DNA of 64,000 nt from Paenibacillus odorifer (GCF_000758725.1 NZ_CP009428.1:4898001-4962000), one strand, 5' to 3'. Numbered from the stretch's first letter, positions 18,229-26,945 are shown. Numbers and translations: made by a program. Notes: generated by a model from the sequence alone, not told the origin.

Positions 18229-18768
18229 TTAAACAACAATTCTTTTGTTTAACCGCTCCAGCTGCAGAAGATGATGACGATAGTGCATTTCAATAAGTAG
18301 GAACCATTCCTCCGCGCATAATCCACCGAATCGCGGGTGAGAAACGGTATTTTGTTTGGATGCTTTCTCAAGAGAGGGTTCGATCTCTCTCATTCTTTGG
18401 ATGACTGTACGTAACCCTTGAATTAATTGTTCTTTGCTCTCCGGCTGCTCCGGCGTATATTGGGCGGAAGGCGGAACCTGAATACGAATGGGCGGAAAGC
18501 TTCCTTGCGCAAATATAGCCGCACCATCCTCAGTTTTCCCCACATGAGCTACTAAGGGATCTTGGTCGAGCACAAGGCATTGATCAATATTACGAAGCTG
18601 CATATACAGCGCCGAGTTAATGAGATGCTGAAACATCTGTCCGATGGACCACTCGTTTTCACTCGGCTTTTGCTTCAGCTGCTCCAGATTGAATCGCTCC
18701 AATTCTTGAATATAGTATGTCGCAGTTTCTTCAAATCGTTGTAAGGCTTCTTTTGTTGTAATCATCAT
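18229..18768 (-). CDS. DinB-fold protein (DinB_2-like)
   Basis: 179 residues with the four-helix DinB arrangement: N-terminal ALQRFEETATYYIQELERF helix, ENEWSIGQMFQHLINSALYM carrying the first metal His, and a C-terminal HYRHHLLQLERL helix carrying the other two His. Members bind a divalent metal and several are thiol-dependent transferases; the substrate is unknown. CAGGAG is seven to ten bases before the tandem ATGs. It follows the WYL-regulator gene by 61 bases that contain a 15-bp-arm palindrome, suggesting control by that regulator. Confidence 0.8.
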   Translation of the reverse strand: MMITTKEALQRFEETATYYIQELERFNLEQLKQKPSENEWSIGQMFQHLINSALYMQLRNIDQCLVLDQDPLVAHVGKTEDGAAIFAQGSFPPIRIQVPPSAQYTPEQPESKEQLIQGLRTVIQRMREIEPSLEKASKQNTVSHPRFGGLCAEEWFLLIEMHYRHHLLQLERLNKRIVV

Positions 18769-18806
18769 ATATCAGCTCCTGTAGTCATTGATGGTCCAAG
18801 TATACA

Positions 18807-18842
18807 AAAACGCTACTGACAGCGTTATGTCAGTAGCGTTTT
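18807..18842 (-). terminator. Perfect 15-bp-arm palindrome overlapping the WYL gene's stop codon
   Basis: AAAACGCTACTGACA and its exact complement flank the six-base loop GCGTTA. On the minus strand it ends in TTTTTG, so it can terminate the WYL/glycosyltransferase transcript, and its distal arm is the end of the WYL coding sequence. It also contains CTGACA-N6-TGTCAG, the same dyad as at 2953-2970, so a double role as operator for the DinB gene is possible. Confidence 0.6.
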
Positions 18843-19777
18843 AACATTATTTCTATTTCATTTCTAACCTGATCACGGAAAGATTCGGGCTCCAGCACAA
18901 CCATACCGCCTCCCCAGCCAAGCACCCATTGCAGCAATTCCCCTGGCTCGCGAACGCGAAAAGTAACAAGTAACCCCTCCGCATGCTCCTCAATAGTTTC
19001 CATATAGAAATTATTTGATTCCCTTACCTTATCGGCTATGTCAGCTTGGACTAAGATAAGCACATGAACGTTGCGATCATCAGGAGGTTGGTATACCTCC
19101 AGATGAAAATCTGCTGGCAGTATAAATTCATCTTCCAGATTAATAAGCTCCCTCATTCGGGATAACCGGAAATGACGGATGTCTTGACGCAATTCACACC
19201 AGGCGATGAGTACCCATGACCCGTGATGAAGCACAAGTCCATAAGGAGCAACCGTACGAACACTTTGACGGTTCCCATCGGCTTCGGCGATTCTTTTGGA
19301 ATAACGAAATCTTATTTTCCTTCCCTCCAATATCGCTCCACGAATGGCTTCCAAACATGCCTTCTCTTGTATGGGTGCTATATCTTCTACGGATGCAAAT
19401 AAACGAAAACTTTTGCGAATCTGTGATGCTTCACTGCGGATGGCTTCCGGCAGGATAGCTTCTATCTTTGCTTTAGAACTTCTAGCCTTATTACCATAGT
19501 GTGCATCAAACCGCTGCTCGATAAAATCAGTTCCGATAAGCAATGTCACTGCTTCATCCAGCGTGAAACTAACGGGTGGCAGGAAATACCCCTCGATTAA
19601 GGAGTAACCCTGCCCTGGCGCTCCTATAATGGATACGCCCGCTTCACTCAGTGCCTGAATATCCCGATAGATCGTTCTTACGCTCGTTTCAAACCTAGCA
19701 GCCAAATCCTCCGCCCGCAACATTTTGTTACGCTGCAGTTCAAGCACTATAGCTAACAACCGGTCCATTTTGTTCAT
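18830..19777 (-). CDS. WYL-domain transcriptional regulator (YafY type)
   Basis: 315 residues. N-terminal HTH_11 winged helix (about 1-60: MLRAEDLAARFETSVRTIYRD, then LSEAGVSIIGAPGQGYSL). A WYL ligand-binding domain (about 145-215: RKIRFRYSKRIAEADG, VAPYGLVLHHGSWVLIAWC) and a C-terminal WCX region follow. Its start overlaps the upstream glycosyltransferase stop by four bases (ATGA), so they are coupled. Probably a local repressor; its stop lies inside the 18807-18842 palindrome. Confidence 0.9.
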   Translation of the reverse strand: MNKMDRLLAIVLELQRNKMLRAEDLAARFETSVRTIYRDIQALSEAGVSIIGAPGQGYSLIEGYFLPPVSFTLDEAVTLLIGTDFIEQRFDAHYGNKARSSKAKIEAILPEAIRSEASQIRKSFRLFASVEDIAPIQEKACLEAIRGAILEGRKIRFRYSKRIAEADGNRQSVRTVAPYGLVLHHGSWVLIAWCELRQDIRHFRLSRMRELINLEDEFILPADFHLEVYQPPDDRNVHVLILVQADIADKVRESNNFYMETIEEHAEGLLVTFRVREPGELLQWVLGWGGGMVVLEPESFRDQVRNEIEIMLKRY

Positions 19778-20970
19778 ACGACTCCCCCTCCCCGAACAAT
19801 CTCATCAACAGCTCGTCGATACCCACCCGAGTTCCGAAACGATTCACTGATATTGGAGACAGCTTTTTTATAAGATAAATCGCTTAATACATGATCTACG
19901 GCTTCTCGTAGGTGATTTGCAGTTAAACTTTGCATTTGTAACTTAATGCCTGCTCCGACATGGACGACTTGCTTCGCAATTATTGGCTGATCCGCACTTT
20001 GTGGAATTACAATTAGCGGAACCCTGTAATAAAGCCCTTCATTGATACTGTTCATTCCACCATGTGTAATAAATAACTTTGTGTATTGCAGTATATCCGT
20101 TTGTGGAACATAATTTTTCACGAAAAAGTTTTGCGGAATTTCCCCTAAATCAGTGATTTGGACTTTATCTCCAATTGACATCACAATAGTGTGCTCCGTG
20201 TTCCCCAATGCTTCAAAACAAAGTTTATAGTATTCAATGGCTTGGTTAAAAACTGTGCCGAGTGAAATGTAAATTAGACTTTTCCCCTTAATTGCCATGA
20301 GATCGAATTTTTCTGGAGCTAATCGTGAAGAGATGGAGGGTCCTACAAAGATATAAGACGGGTCAAAAGCTTCTCCCTCAGGTTGAAACTCCCTAGTTGT
20401 ATAAACGATAGTAAGTGGGGCAGGATTACAAAACACTTCATAAGGGGATTGGATGTCCACATCATATTTGCCCTTCACCATTTGCGTCAAGCTTTGGAAT
20501 TTATCCTTTATAGGATTAGTTACTTCTGCAGGGACTGTAGTATAAAATCGTTCTAACATGTCATCGAATGCTGCTTTTGTCTGCGCAAAAGAAGTACAGG
20601 AGCTAATGGCCGGAAGCTTAAGAATTTGAGCTAGCAAACGTCCACAGCCAAACATAGAATCATGGACGATGTAATCAAAATGCTCCCCTTTGATCTGTTC
20701 AAGAACGCTTGGAATAACTATATCTGCCGTAAGTAAAAGACCGTTGATTCTTTCCAGTACATAATTTCTTCCACCTGAGATAAAAGCTTGTATAAATTTC
20801 TGATCGTCAAATGTTCGTACTGTAGCCCCCGTCATCTCCATACGCTCTTTATAAGCTTCTATACAAAAGTACACTACCTCTTCGCCATGCGAAATAAGCT
20901 CTTCCACAACGCCAATCGTGGGATTGATATGTCCCTCTGATCCACCATTAATAAATAACACACGCGCCAA
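19774..20970 (-). CDS. Macrolide-type (MGT/YjiC-like) UDP-glycosyltransferase
   Basis: 398 residues, GT1 family, GT-B fold. N-terminal acceptor domain starts ARVLFINGGSEGHINPTIGVVEEL. The C-terminal donor-binding motif is seen as FFVKNYVPQTDILQYTKLFITHGGMNSINEGL, followed by the PQSADQPIIAKQV loop. Members glycosylate macrolides, flavonoids or lipids, giving drug tolerance or secondary metabolites. Starts at TTG with AGGAGG seven bases upstream. Coupled to the WYL regulator. Divergent from the CofE-like gene across a 147-base region with an inverted repeat. Confidence 0.88.
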   Translation of the reverse strand: MARVLFINGGSEGHINPTIGVVEELISHGEEVVYFCIEAYKERMEMTGATVRTFDDQKFIQAFISGGRNYVLERINGLLLTADIVIPSVLEQIKGEHFDYIVHDSMFGCGRLLAQILKLPAISSCTSFAQTKAAFDDMLERFYTTVPAEVTNPIKDKFQSLTQMVKGKYDVDIQSPYEVFCNPAPLTIVYTTREFQPEGEAFDPSYIFVGPSISSRLAPEKFDLMAIKGKSLIYISLGTVFNQAIEYYKLCFEALGNTEHTIVMSIGDKVQITDLGEIPQNFFVKNYVPQTDILQYTKLFITHGGMNSINEGLYYRVPLIVIPQSADQPIIAKQVVHVGAGIKLQMQSLTANHLREAVDHVLSDLSYKKAVSNISESFRNSGGYRRAVDEIVRGGGVV

Positions 20971-21044
20971 TTGTAATCCTCCTTAACTATAAATCATTTT
21001 TATATTAGATATTATAAACATTAATTTTACTTATATCGCTCTAA

Positions 21045-21099
21045 AAGGGTATAGTAATATAGGCTTTAAAACCATTTTAATAATATAGAGTATACCCTT
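21045..21099. promoter_or_regulatory. Inverted repeat in divergent promoter region
   Basis: AAGGGTATA at 21045-21053 and its complement TATACCCTT at 21091-21099, 37 bases apart, between the glycosyltransferase and CofE-like genes. The same 9-mer AAGGGTATA recurs at 23340-23348 in front of the NmrA-type reductase. Possible operators of one regulator. Confidence 0.35.
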
Positions 21100-21117
21100 A
21101 TTAGAGGAGAGATCATA

Positions 21118-22308
21118 TTGGAAAGAGTAGTTGGAACAGTTGTACGTGGACTTCGCGGACCTATCATTAACAATGGGGATAACATTGAAGAAATCGTAGT
21201 TCAGACGGTATTGAATGCAGCAACAGTCGAGGGTTTTTCGATCGAAGATCGTGACATTGTGACCGTAACTGAATCCATTGTTGCTCGGGCACAAGGAAAC
21301 TATGCGACGATTGACAATATTGCTGCTGATATAAAGGGGAAATTCGGCGAAGAAACCGTAGGGGTCATTTTTCCAATCCTTAGCCGTAACCGGTTTGCTA
21401 ACTGCTTACGCGGTATTGCCAAAGGGGCACAAAAAGTAGTCCTAATGTTAAGCTATCCAGCTGATGAAGTAGGCAACCACCTTGTAGACATCGACGAACT
21501 AGATGCTAAAGGTATCAATCCATGGACGGATGTATTAACAGAAGCTCAGTTCCGTGAGTTTTTCGGCTATATTAAGCACCCATTCACAGGGGTTGACTAT
21601 ATTGAATATTATAAAGGTTTAATTGAAGCTGAAGGTGTGGCTTGTGAAGTCATCTTCTCCAACAACCCAAAAACCATTTTAAACTATACAAAAAATGTAT
21701 TAACTTGCGATATTCACACTCGCTTCAGAACCAAACGTATTCTCACAAACAACGGTGCTGAAAAAGTATTTGGCTTGGATGATATTCTTACACAATCAAT
21801 CGATGGCAGCGGCTTTAACGAAGCCTATGGTCTGCTAGGATCAAATAAAGCAACAGAAGAAAGTGTTAAGCTATTTCCAAATAACTGCCAGCCTATCGTG
21901 GATGGTATCCAAGCAAAAATCAAAGAAATGACAGGTAAAACTGTAGAAGTTATGGTTTATGGCGATGGAGCATTCAAAGATCCAGTCGGAAAAATCTGGG
22001 AGCTGGCAGATCCAGTTGTCTCCCCTGCTTACACCGCCGGACTTGATGGAACACCAAATGAAGTAAAATTGAAATACTTGGCCGATAACAACTTCTCTCA
22101 TCTTCGTGGTGAAGAGTTAAAACAAGCTATTTCTAAATACATCCAGAATAAAAATGATGATCTAGTTGGTGCGATGGAAGCCCAAGGGACTACACCTCGT
22201 AGATTAACTGACCTGATTGGATCATTATCTGATTTGACTTCTGGTAGTGGCGATAAAGGAACACCAATGATTTATATCCAAGGTTATTTCGATAACTACA
22301 CAAAATAA
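21118..22308 (+). CDS. CofE-like (coenzyme F420-0:gamma-glutamyl ligase domain) protein
   Basis: 396 residues. The N-terminal 250 residues resemble the CofE fold (GFSIEDRDIVTVTESIVARAQGNY corresponds to the strand-loop that in CofE binds metal and GTP). True F420 synthesis is not expected in this type of organism and no other cof gene is visible, so the real substrate is unknown, probably an amide ligation. Starts at TTG with a GGAGAG site. Followed by a hairpin and then a LysR gene on the same strand. Confidence 0.75.
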   Translation: MERVVGTVVRGLRGPIINNGDNIEEIVVQTVLNAATVEGFSIEDRDIVTVTESIVARAQGNYATIDNIAADIKGKFGEETVGVIFPILSRNRFANCLRGIAKGAQKVVLMLSYPADEVGNHLVDIDELDAKGINPWTDVLTEAQFREFFGYIKHPFTGVDYIEYYKGLIEAEGVACEVIFSNNPKTILNYTKNVLTCDIHTRFRTKRILTNNGAEKVFGLDDILTQSIDGSGFNEAYGLLGSNKATEESVKLFPNNCQPIVDGIQAKIKEMTGKTVEVMVYGDGAFKDPVGKIWELADPVVSPAYTAGLDGTPNEVKLKYLADNNFSHLRGEELKQAISKYIQNKNDDLVGAMEAQGTTPRRLTDLIGSLSDLTSGSGDKGTPMIYIQGYFDNYTK

Positions 22309-22320
22309 GAGTAGTACAAC

Positions 22321-22352
22321 AAAGGGAGTCTCTAAACGAGGCTCTCTTTTTT
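22321..22352 (+). terminator. Terminator of the CofE-like gene
   Basis: AAAGGGAGTCTC and GAGGCTCTCTTT imperfect arms around TAAAC, followed by a T run, 12 bases after the stop codon. Confidence 0.65.
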
Positions 22353-22399
22353 ACTTTCTGGGTTATAATAAAAGCAAACAGCGGCATGCGGAGGATACT

Positions 22400-23299
22400 A
22401 TGAACATAAGAAGGATTAAATATTTTATAGATCTCGTGGAATGCAGAAATTTTACGGAAACAGCTAAAAAGAACTATGTATCGCAGACCACCATTAGCCA
22501 ACAAATCGCCGCGCTTGAAGAGGAATTCAACATTCAATTGATTGACAGAAAGCAGATCCCTATTGAGCCAACCAAAGCCGGATGGCTTTTCTATGGCGAA
22601 GCCCTCATCCTCTGGAAGCAATATAACCATATGAAGATGAGCATGGAAAACTTTCAAAAGTATAATACGCAATCCTTGAGTATCGAATATGCGGCGATGA
22701 CGGATATCCAAAGTTTGTTGAAATTGATTCCCTCGTTTCAGGATCATCATCCGAATATTAAGCTGGAACTGAATAAAGTATTGCTAAAAGATATTGCAGA
22801 ATACTTGCAAAAAGGGATTTACGACGTGGCTATTGCCTTTGATTCCGAGTTTCAGGGAAAAGAGGACATTGTAACCTATCCCTTGTATAAGGGACGTTAT
22901 TGTGCGGCTGTGAGTCACCACCATCCCCTGTTTCATCATGAATCGATCGCCAAAGAGGAGTTATATGAACATCCACTAGTCATGCTGAATCCAACAGCTA
23001 TTGGAAACTCTTATCATCTAATGATCCAGCATGCAATTGAAGACGGCTATCAGCCGAACATTCTTCGAACCGCAGACGATGTGGAGACAGAATTGTTTTA
23101 TATCATCACGGAGAATTTGATTGGCTTTTTCCCGGATAACTATCAGCTCGCTTATCTTCAAGATGAAGTCCGGCTAATTCCCTTAGATGATTCACACCAT
23201 ACCTTTGCAATCGAAGCAGGTTATCTCAAAAATAATACAAACCCGGCCTTGCCTTCCTTCCTGCAACAAATCCAAATTGGATTTAGCAATCGACCATAA
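22400..23299 (+). CDS. LysR family transcriptional regulator
   Basis: 299 residues with the N-terminal LysR winged helix (residues 1-60: RRIKYFIDLVECRNFTETA, VSQTTISQQIAALEEEF) and a periplasmic-binding-protein-like effector domain (about 90-295). GGAGG precedes the ATG. The next gene on the same strand is an NmrA-type reductase, the likely target. Effector unknown. Confidence 0.9.
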   Translation: MNIRRIKYFIDLVECRNFTETAKKNYVSQTTISQQIAALEEEFNIQLIDRKQIPIEPTKAGWLFYGEALILWKQYNHMKMSMENFQKYNTQSLSIEYAAMTDIQSLLKLIPSFQDHHPNIKLELNKVLLKDIAEYLQKGIYDVAIAFDSEFQGKEDIVTYPLYKGRYCAAVSHHHPLFHHESIAKEELYEHPLVMLNPTAIGNSYHLMIQHAIEDGYQPNILRTADDVETELFYIITENLIGFFPDNYQLAYLQDEVRLIPLDDSHHTFAIEAGYLKNNTNPALPSFLQQIQIGFSNRP

Positions 23300-23377
23300 G
23301 TTTTATGTGTTAGACTATGTTACTTTTTTCACATACTATAAGGGTATAATTCATTTCAACAAGGAGTGACAACGATC

Positions 23378-24319
23378 ATGGGTAAATTATTGTTGACTGG
23401 TGTCGATGGAAATCTAGGGAAGCAAGCTGCGGAATATTTGTTGGAGCTGGTAGATAAAGACCAAATCATTTTTTGCGCTTACGATCCAGCATGTTTGAAA
23501 GAATATGCGGAACAAGGGATTGAAACACATGTGACCAACTTTAATAACAAGGACGGCCTTGCCGAAGCTTTTGCTCATGCCGATAAACTCGCTCTAATCT
23601 CCATGCCTTTTGTTGGAGAAAAACGCCAAAATGCACAAAAAAATGTGATCGATGCTGCCAAAGAAGCTGGAGTCAAACAGATCATTTATACTTCTCTAGT
23701 AAACGCAGCCGATGAAAGCAATCCAAGCGTAGAAAAAATCGACCATGTGTATACCGAACGTTATATTCAAAGCGTTGGGCTAGATTATATCTTCCTTCGG
23801 AATTCCCAATACGCGGAAGCCATGATTACCAATTACTTCACGTATGTGAAGGGTGACGGGGTATTAACAAACAATCAAGGTGACGGTAAAATGGCTTATA
23901 TCTCGCGGAAGGATTGCGCAAAAGCCGTTGCGTATGCCCTAGCCTCCAATAATTATCAGGAAGCGATTCTAAATATCAACGGACTTGAATTGATGACAAT
24001 TACCGATTTCATTAAGATTGGTAATGAAGTAACGGGCAATCATATCACCTACAAAGAAAACACGGATGAAGAAAATTATGCCGTATTCGAAGCAATGGGC
24101 GTGCCTAGAACCACCGACGGTGCATTTAAAGAAGGCTCCGAAGCACCCTTTTCTTCAGAAGGTATGGTTACTTTCGGACAAGCTATTCGTGAAGGAAAAA
24201 TGGATGTTTATACAGACGACTTCAAACAACTTACTGGTCATGACCCTCTGACCGTGAAATATATGTTTGAACATGCCGATGAATTCCAGGTTGGCGAAAG
24301 ACACTCTAAAGACAATTAA
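23378..24319 (+). CDS. NmrA-type NAD(P)H-dependent reductase (SDR a)
   Basis: 313 residues. N-terminal Rossmann motif GKLLLTGVDGNLGKQAAEYL, then IIYTSLVNAADESNPSVEKI and DYIFLRNSQYAEAM, the layout of atypical SDR/NmrA proteins such as QorB or azoreductase-like enzymes. The catalytic Tyr/Lys pair of classical SDRs is not obvious, as usual for the group. AAGGAG is 11 bases before the ATG at 23378; a GTG at 23366 lies inside the site. The AAGGGTATA motif is 30 bases upstream. Confidence 0.87.
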   Translation: MGKLLLTGVDGNLGKQAAEYLLELVDKDQIIFCAYDPACLKEYAEQGIETHVTNFNNKDGLAEAFAHADKLALISMPFVGEKRQNAQKNVIDAAKEAGVKQIIYTSLVNAADESNPSVEKIDHVYTERYIQSVGLDYIFLRNSQYAEAMITNYFTYVKGDGVLTNNQGDGKMAYISRKDCAKAVAYALASNNYQEAILNINGLELMTITDFIKIGNEVTGNHITYKENTDEENYAVFEAMGVPRTTDGAFKEGSEAPFSSEGMVTFGQAIREGKMDVYTDDFKQLTGHDPLTVKYMFEHADEFQVGERHSKDN

Positions 24320-24344
24320 AAGCTGACACTCTTACTTCTTAGGC

Positions 24345-24383
24345 TAAATCACCCTCGTTTATTAAACGGGGGTGATTTCTTTT
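24345..24383 (+). terminator. Terminator of the NmrA-type reductase gene
   Basis: AAATCACCC...GTTT and AAAC...GGGTGATTT arms around ATT, then TCTTTT. Confidence 0.75.
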
Positions 24384-24441
24384 ATACTGAGCGTGGCAAA
24401 AAAACTCCGTAAAGCTCAATCATATGCTCGCCCTGGAGATA

Positions 24442-24626
24442 ATTAGGGGATTCCTCCCTTATTACCAGAGGATTCTGGTCATCAGACTAATAATCAGGGA
24501 ATTCTTCCCTGAAATTTAACTGATTTGGCGGTAATTCTTGATATTGCTCTGTTTTTTAGGGAGTTATTCCCTAATTTCATTCATTTAGAGCAATTATCGG
24601 CTTTTATTAGGGAGGTTTTCCCTAAT
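24442..24626. repeat. 185-bp four-hairpin intergenic repeat, copy B (inverted)
   Basis: AGGGA-N5-TCCCT-type palindromes at 24445, 24496, 24558 and 24609 (spacing 51, 62, 51), bounded by ATTAGGGG and CCCTAAT. Read on the minus strand it aligns without visible gaps to 8601-8785, including the shared stretches GCTCTAAATGAA and GATTATTAGTCTGATGACCA. It fills the middle of the 441-base gap between convergent genes. Confidence 0.8.
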
Positions 24627-24686
24627 CCTCCGTCACGGTATAGATAGAACTGGCCAAGTATATCGGTATGCTCACTGTAGAACAAA

Positions 24687-24735
24687 ATACACCTTTAACC
24701 GAACGGATGAACATCCGAATGGCTAAAGGTGTATT
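24687..24735 (-). terminator. Terminator of the YxjG-type gene
   Basis: ACACCTTTA and TAAAGGTGT arms with inner CGGAT/ATCCG pairing; the minus strand continues ATTTTG. It lies 26 bases beyond the gene's stop. Confidence 0.75.
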
Positions 24736-24760
24736 GTCTCTGTCTACTTTTTAATTAGAG

Positions 24761-25900
24761 TTAGTTCCAGATCTCTTCAGCAATTTCTTTAATATAAGCA
24801 AGCTTACGCCATTGCTGCTCTTCTGTCAGGTGGTTGCCTTCTTCCGTAGAAGCAAAGCCACATTGCGGGCTAAGGCAAATCCGGTTTAGATCAACGTATT
24901 GCTTCGCTTCCTCAATACGCTTCAGAATATCTTCCTTGCTTTCAAGCTCACCAAATTTGGATGAGAACAGACCTAACACAACCTGCTGATTGTCTTTCAA
25001 GAAACGCAATGGCTTGAAGTCACCTGCACGTTCGGTATCAAACTCCAGATAATAACCCGAGTAGTTATTGATATTAAGAAGCGTTTGCGCGATAGGCTCG
25101 TAGCCTCCACCTACTCCAGCATAAGTCGAAACATAATTGCCCCGGCATACATGGGTCGTTACAACAAGATCTTCCGGCAGACCAGTTACAACTTCCTCAT
25201 TCAATTTTGCAAGTTCGCTTGCATATTCAGCTACGTTAACGCCAATCTGATTCATAAATGCTATAAACTGTTCGTCGCAAAGCGCTCCCCACGTACAATC
25301 GTCGATCTGAATACTGCGGCAGCCCGCTGCATAGAAGGCCAGAATCGATGCTTTGTATGCTTTGGCAATATCCGAGATAAGCTCTTCGCGATTCGGGTAT
25401 AATTCATTTGTGCTTTCCTTGTTTTCCGCCCGATCTAGCTCGAACAGGAATTGTGCAGCCGCAGGAATCGATTGACGCGTAACAACGTCCTCACCAGCAG
25501 CACCTTTTAAAAATTCATAATGCGAAACAAAAGGATGGCTGCTGTAGCTTATTTTCCCGGTCAGTCGGGCTGTTTCTGGTCTGGACTCTGCACCGTTAAA
25601 TTGGTAACCTTGGTCAATAATTGTCCGATCTACACCGTCAAGTCCCCAGAAGAAGTCGAGGTGCCACCAAGAGCGGCGGAATTCGCCATCGGTTACTGCT
25701 TGAAGACCCACCTCTTTTTGTTTCTGCACGAGCTTAACGATTTCGTCGTTCTCTACTTCCTTCAACTGCTCGGCAGTAATTTCACCATTCTTGAATTTTA
25801 ATCTAGCATCTTTCAACGCTTGGGGGCGCAGGAAGCTGCCCACGATATCATATCGAAATGGAGTAACGGTTCGTTTTTGGGGTACGGTTTGAATGCTCAT
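24761..25900 (-). CDS. YxjG/YxjH-type methionine synthase (cobalamin-independent, C-terminal MetE-like)
   Basis: 379 residues, the length of Bacillus YxjG/YxjH. These resemble the catalytic C-terminal half of MetE, which moves a methyl group to homocysteine or a related thiol. Seen: FRYDIVGSFLRP opening, IQIDDCTWGALCDEQF, the zinc-site segment TTHVCRGN (His and Cys) and LSPQCGFAST (second Cys) near the end. GAGGAG lies nine bases before the ATG. No S-box riboswitch is visible upstream, but a MET-box-like dyad is present at 25987-26003. Confidence 0.9.
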   Translation of the reverse strand: MSIQTVPQKRTVTPFRYDIVGSFLRPQALKDARLKFKNGEITAEQLKEVENDEIVKLVQKQKEVGLQAVTDGEFRRSWWHLDFFWGLDGVDRTIIDQGYQFNGAESRPETARLTGKISYSSHPFVSHYEFLKGAAGEDVVTRQSIPAAAQFLFELDRAENKESTNELYPNREELISDIAKAYKASILAFYAAGCRSIQIDDCTWGALCDEQFIAFMNQIGVNVAEYASELAKLNEEVVTGLPEDLVVTTHVCRGNYVSTYAGVGGGYEPIAQTLLNINNYSGYYLEFDTERAGDFKPLRFLKDNQQVVLGLFSSKFGELESKEDILKRIEEAKQYVDLNRICLSPQCGFASTEEGNHLTEEQQWRKLAYIKEIAEEIWN

Positions 25901-25986
25901 ATATTAATCTCCTCGTAAACAAATTATTAGAATAAATATAGCATAACCGACTGACTAAACCGATCTACCAATGAGCTATGACAGGT

Positions 25987-26003
25987 TATAAGTATTAACT
26001 ATA
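25987..26003. promoter_or_regulatory. MET-box-like dyad upstream of the YxjG-type gene
   Basis: TATAAGTATTAACTATA resembles the LysR-type MtaR/MetR box TATAGTT-N3-AACTATA (two mismatches in one arm). It is 87 bases before the methionine-synthase start codon. Suggestive only. Confidence 0.3.
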
Positions 26004-26038
26004 GCTAGATTCAGCGTGATAATTAGAAGGGCATGATA

Positions 26039-26073
26039 AAAAAAGAAGAGGCGCATGAGTAGCGCCTCTTTCT
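26039..26073 (-). terminator. Terminator of the double-GNAT gene
   Basis: AAGAGGCGC and GCGCCTCTT arms around a seven-base loop; the minus strand ends in a run of seven T. The hairpin begins at the stop codon. Confidence 0.8.
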
Positions 26074-26945
26074 TAATAAATCATATCGACGGATATTACA
26101 TAGTAATTAGACTCCGCAGTCACCTCAAACCCAATCGACTGATAGAGGGATAATGCCTTTCTATTTTGAGTGACCACGCCAAGACGAATCTGGAAATCCC
26201 TCTGATCTCGCAAGATTTTAACTACCTCTGAAAGAATTTCACGTCCGTATCCTCTGCCTTGACACGAAGGAAGCACACAAAAATCATGTATAACCGCTGT
26301 ATTTGTATATAAATAATTGACTCTGATCATCCCAACCGGAATCATGTTGTCCACAGCAATGTAAGTAATCCGTGCCGGTTCTCTTGTACGAGTTAAATAT
26401 TTCCTAGTCCAGGACTCTGAATCACCAAAAGCTTGTGATGAACATTTAACCATGAACTCTAAATCCTGATCTTCTTCTAATCGCACAGCTAAACCGGAGT
26501 GGCTTGATCCAGCGATTTGTGCCCGATTAAAAACCATGAGGAATTCAGACGGTGCAGCACTTGCCCCTAAATACCGTATATAATCCATCCCTGATTCAGA
26601 ATTAGAAGGTATCCTAAAACGGCAAGTTTGTATGCCTTGCATTTGCATATCTGATGCGGCACTTTTCAGTAAGTCGTGGAATACACCTTGGCGACGAAAG
26701 TCCGGGTGAACCATTCCGTTAATATTAGCTTCGATGCCATCCGAAGTATACCAACTGAGAAATCCGACTACTTGGTTATCGATCTGGCACAAGAATGCCT
26801 CATCTCCGTCTATCTCCTTAAGGCTTTCTATACCCACCCTCAAACTTGATCTGTCGGACGTCTTGCAAAGATGTTCTAATATGCGGATTTGATCAATCGA
26901 TTGCTTTGAATAGTCTTTCATTGTACTAATTTTATATTCTTGCAT
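26073..26945 (-). CDS. GNAT acetyltransferase with two GNAT domains
   Basis: 290 residues with two acetyl-CoA-binding modules. The first (about 1-150) has NGMVHPDFRRQGVFHDLLK. The second (about 155-288) has DFCVLPSCQGRGYGREILSE, the clear Q/RxxGxG/A pyrophosphate loop, then ALSLYQSIGFEV. The second domain is probably the catalytic one. Substrate unknown. GAGGGT lies before the ATG. Single-gene unit with its own terminator. Confidence 0.88.
   Translation of the reverse strand: MQEYKISTMKDYSKQSIDQIRILEHLCKTSDRSSLRVGIESLKEIDGDEAFLCQIDNQVVGFLSWYTSDGIEANINGMVHPDFRRQGVFHDLLKSAASDMQMQGIQTCRFRIPSNSESGMDYIRYLGASAAPSEFLMVFNRAQIAGSSHSGLAVRLEEDQDLEFMVKCSSQAFGDSESWTRKYLTRTREPARITYIAVDNMIPVGMIRVNYLYTNTAVIHDFCVLPSCQGRGYGREILSEVVKILRDQRDFQIRLGVVTQNRKALSLYQSIGFEVTAESNYYVISVDMIY

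Noticed and set aside
22190..22750. Long minus-strand frame opposite the CofE-like and LysR genes
   Set aside because: It is antisense to two well-supported genes and to the terminator between them.
25901..26072. SAM (S-box) riboswitch before the methionine-synthase-type gene
   Set aside because: The conserved S-box core elements and a following terminator/antiterminator are not visible.
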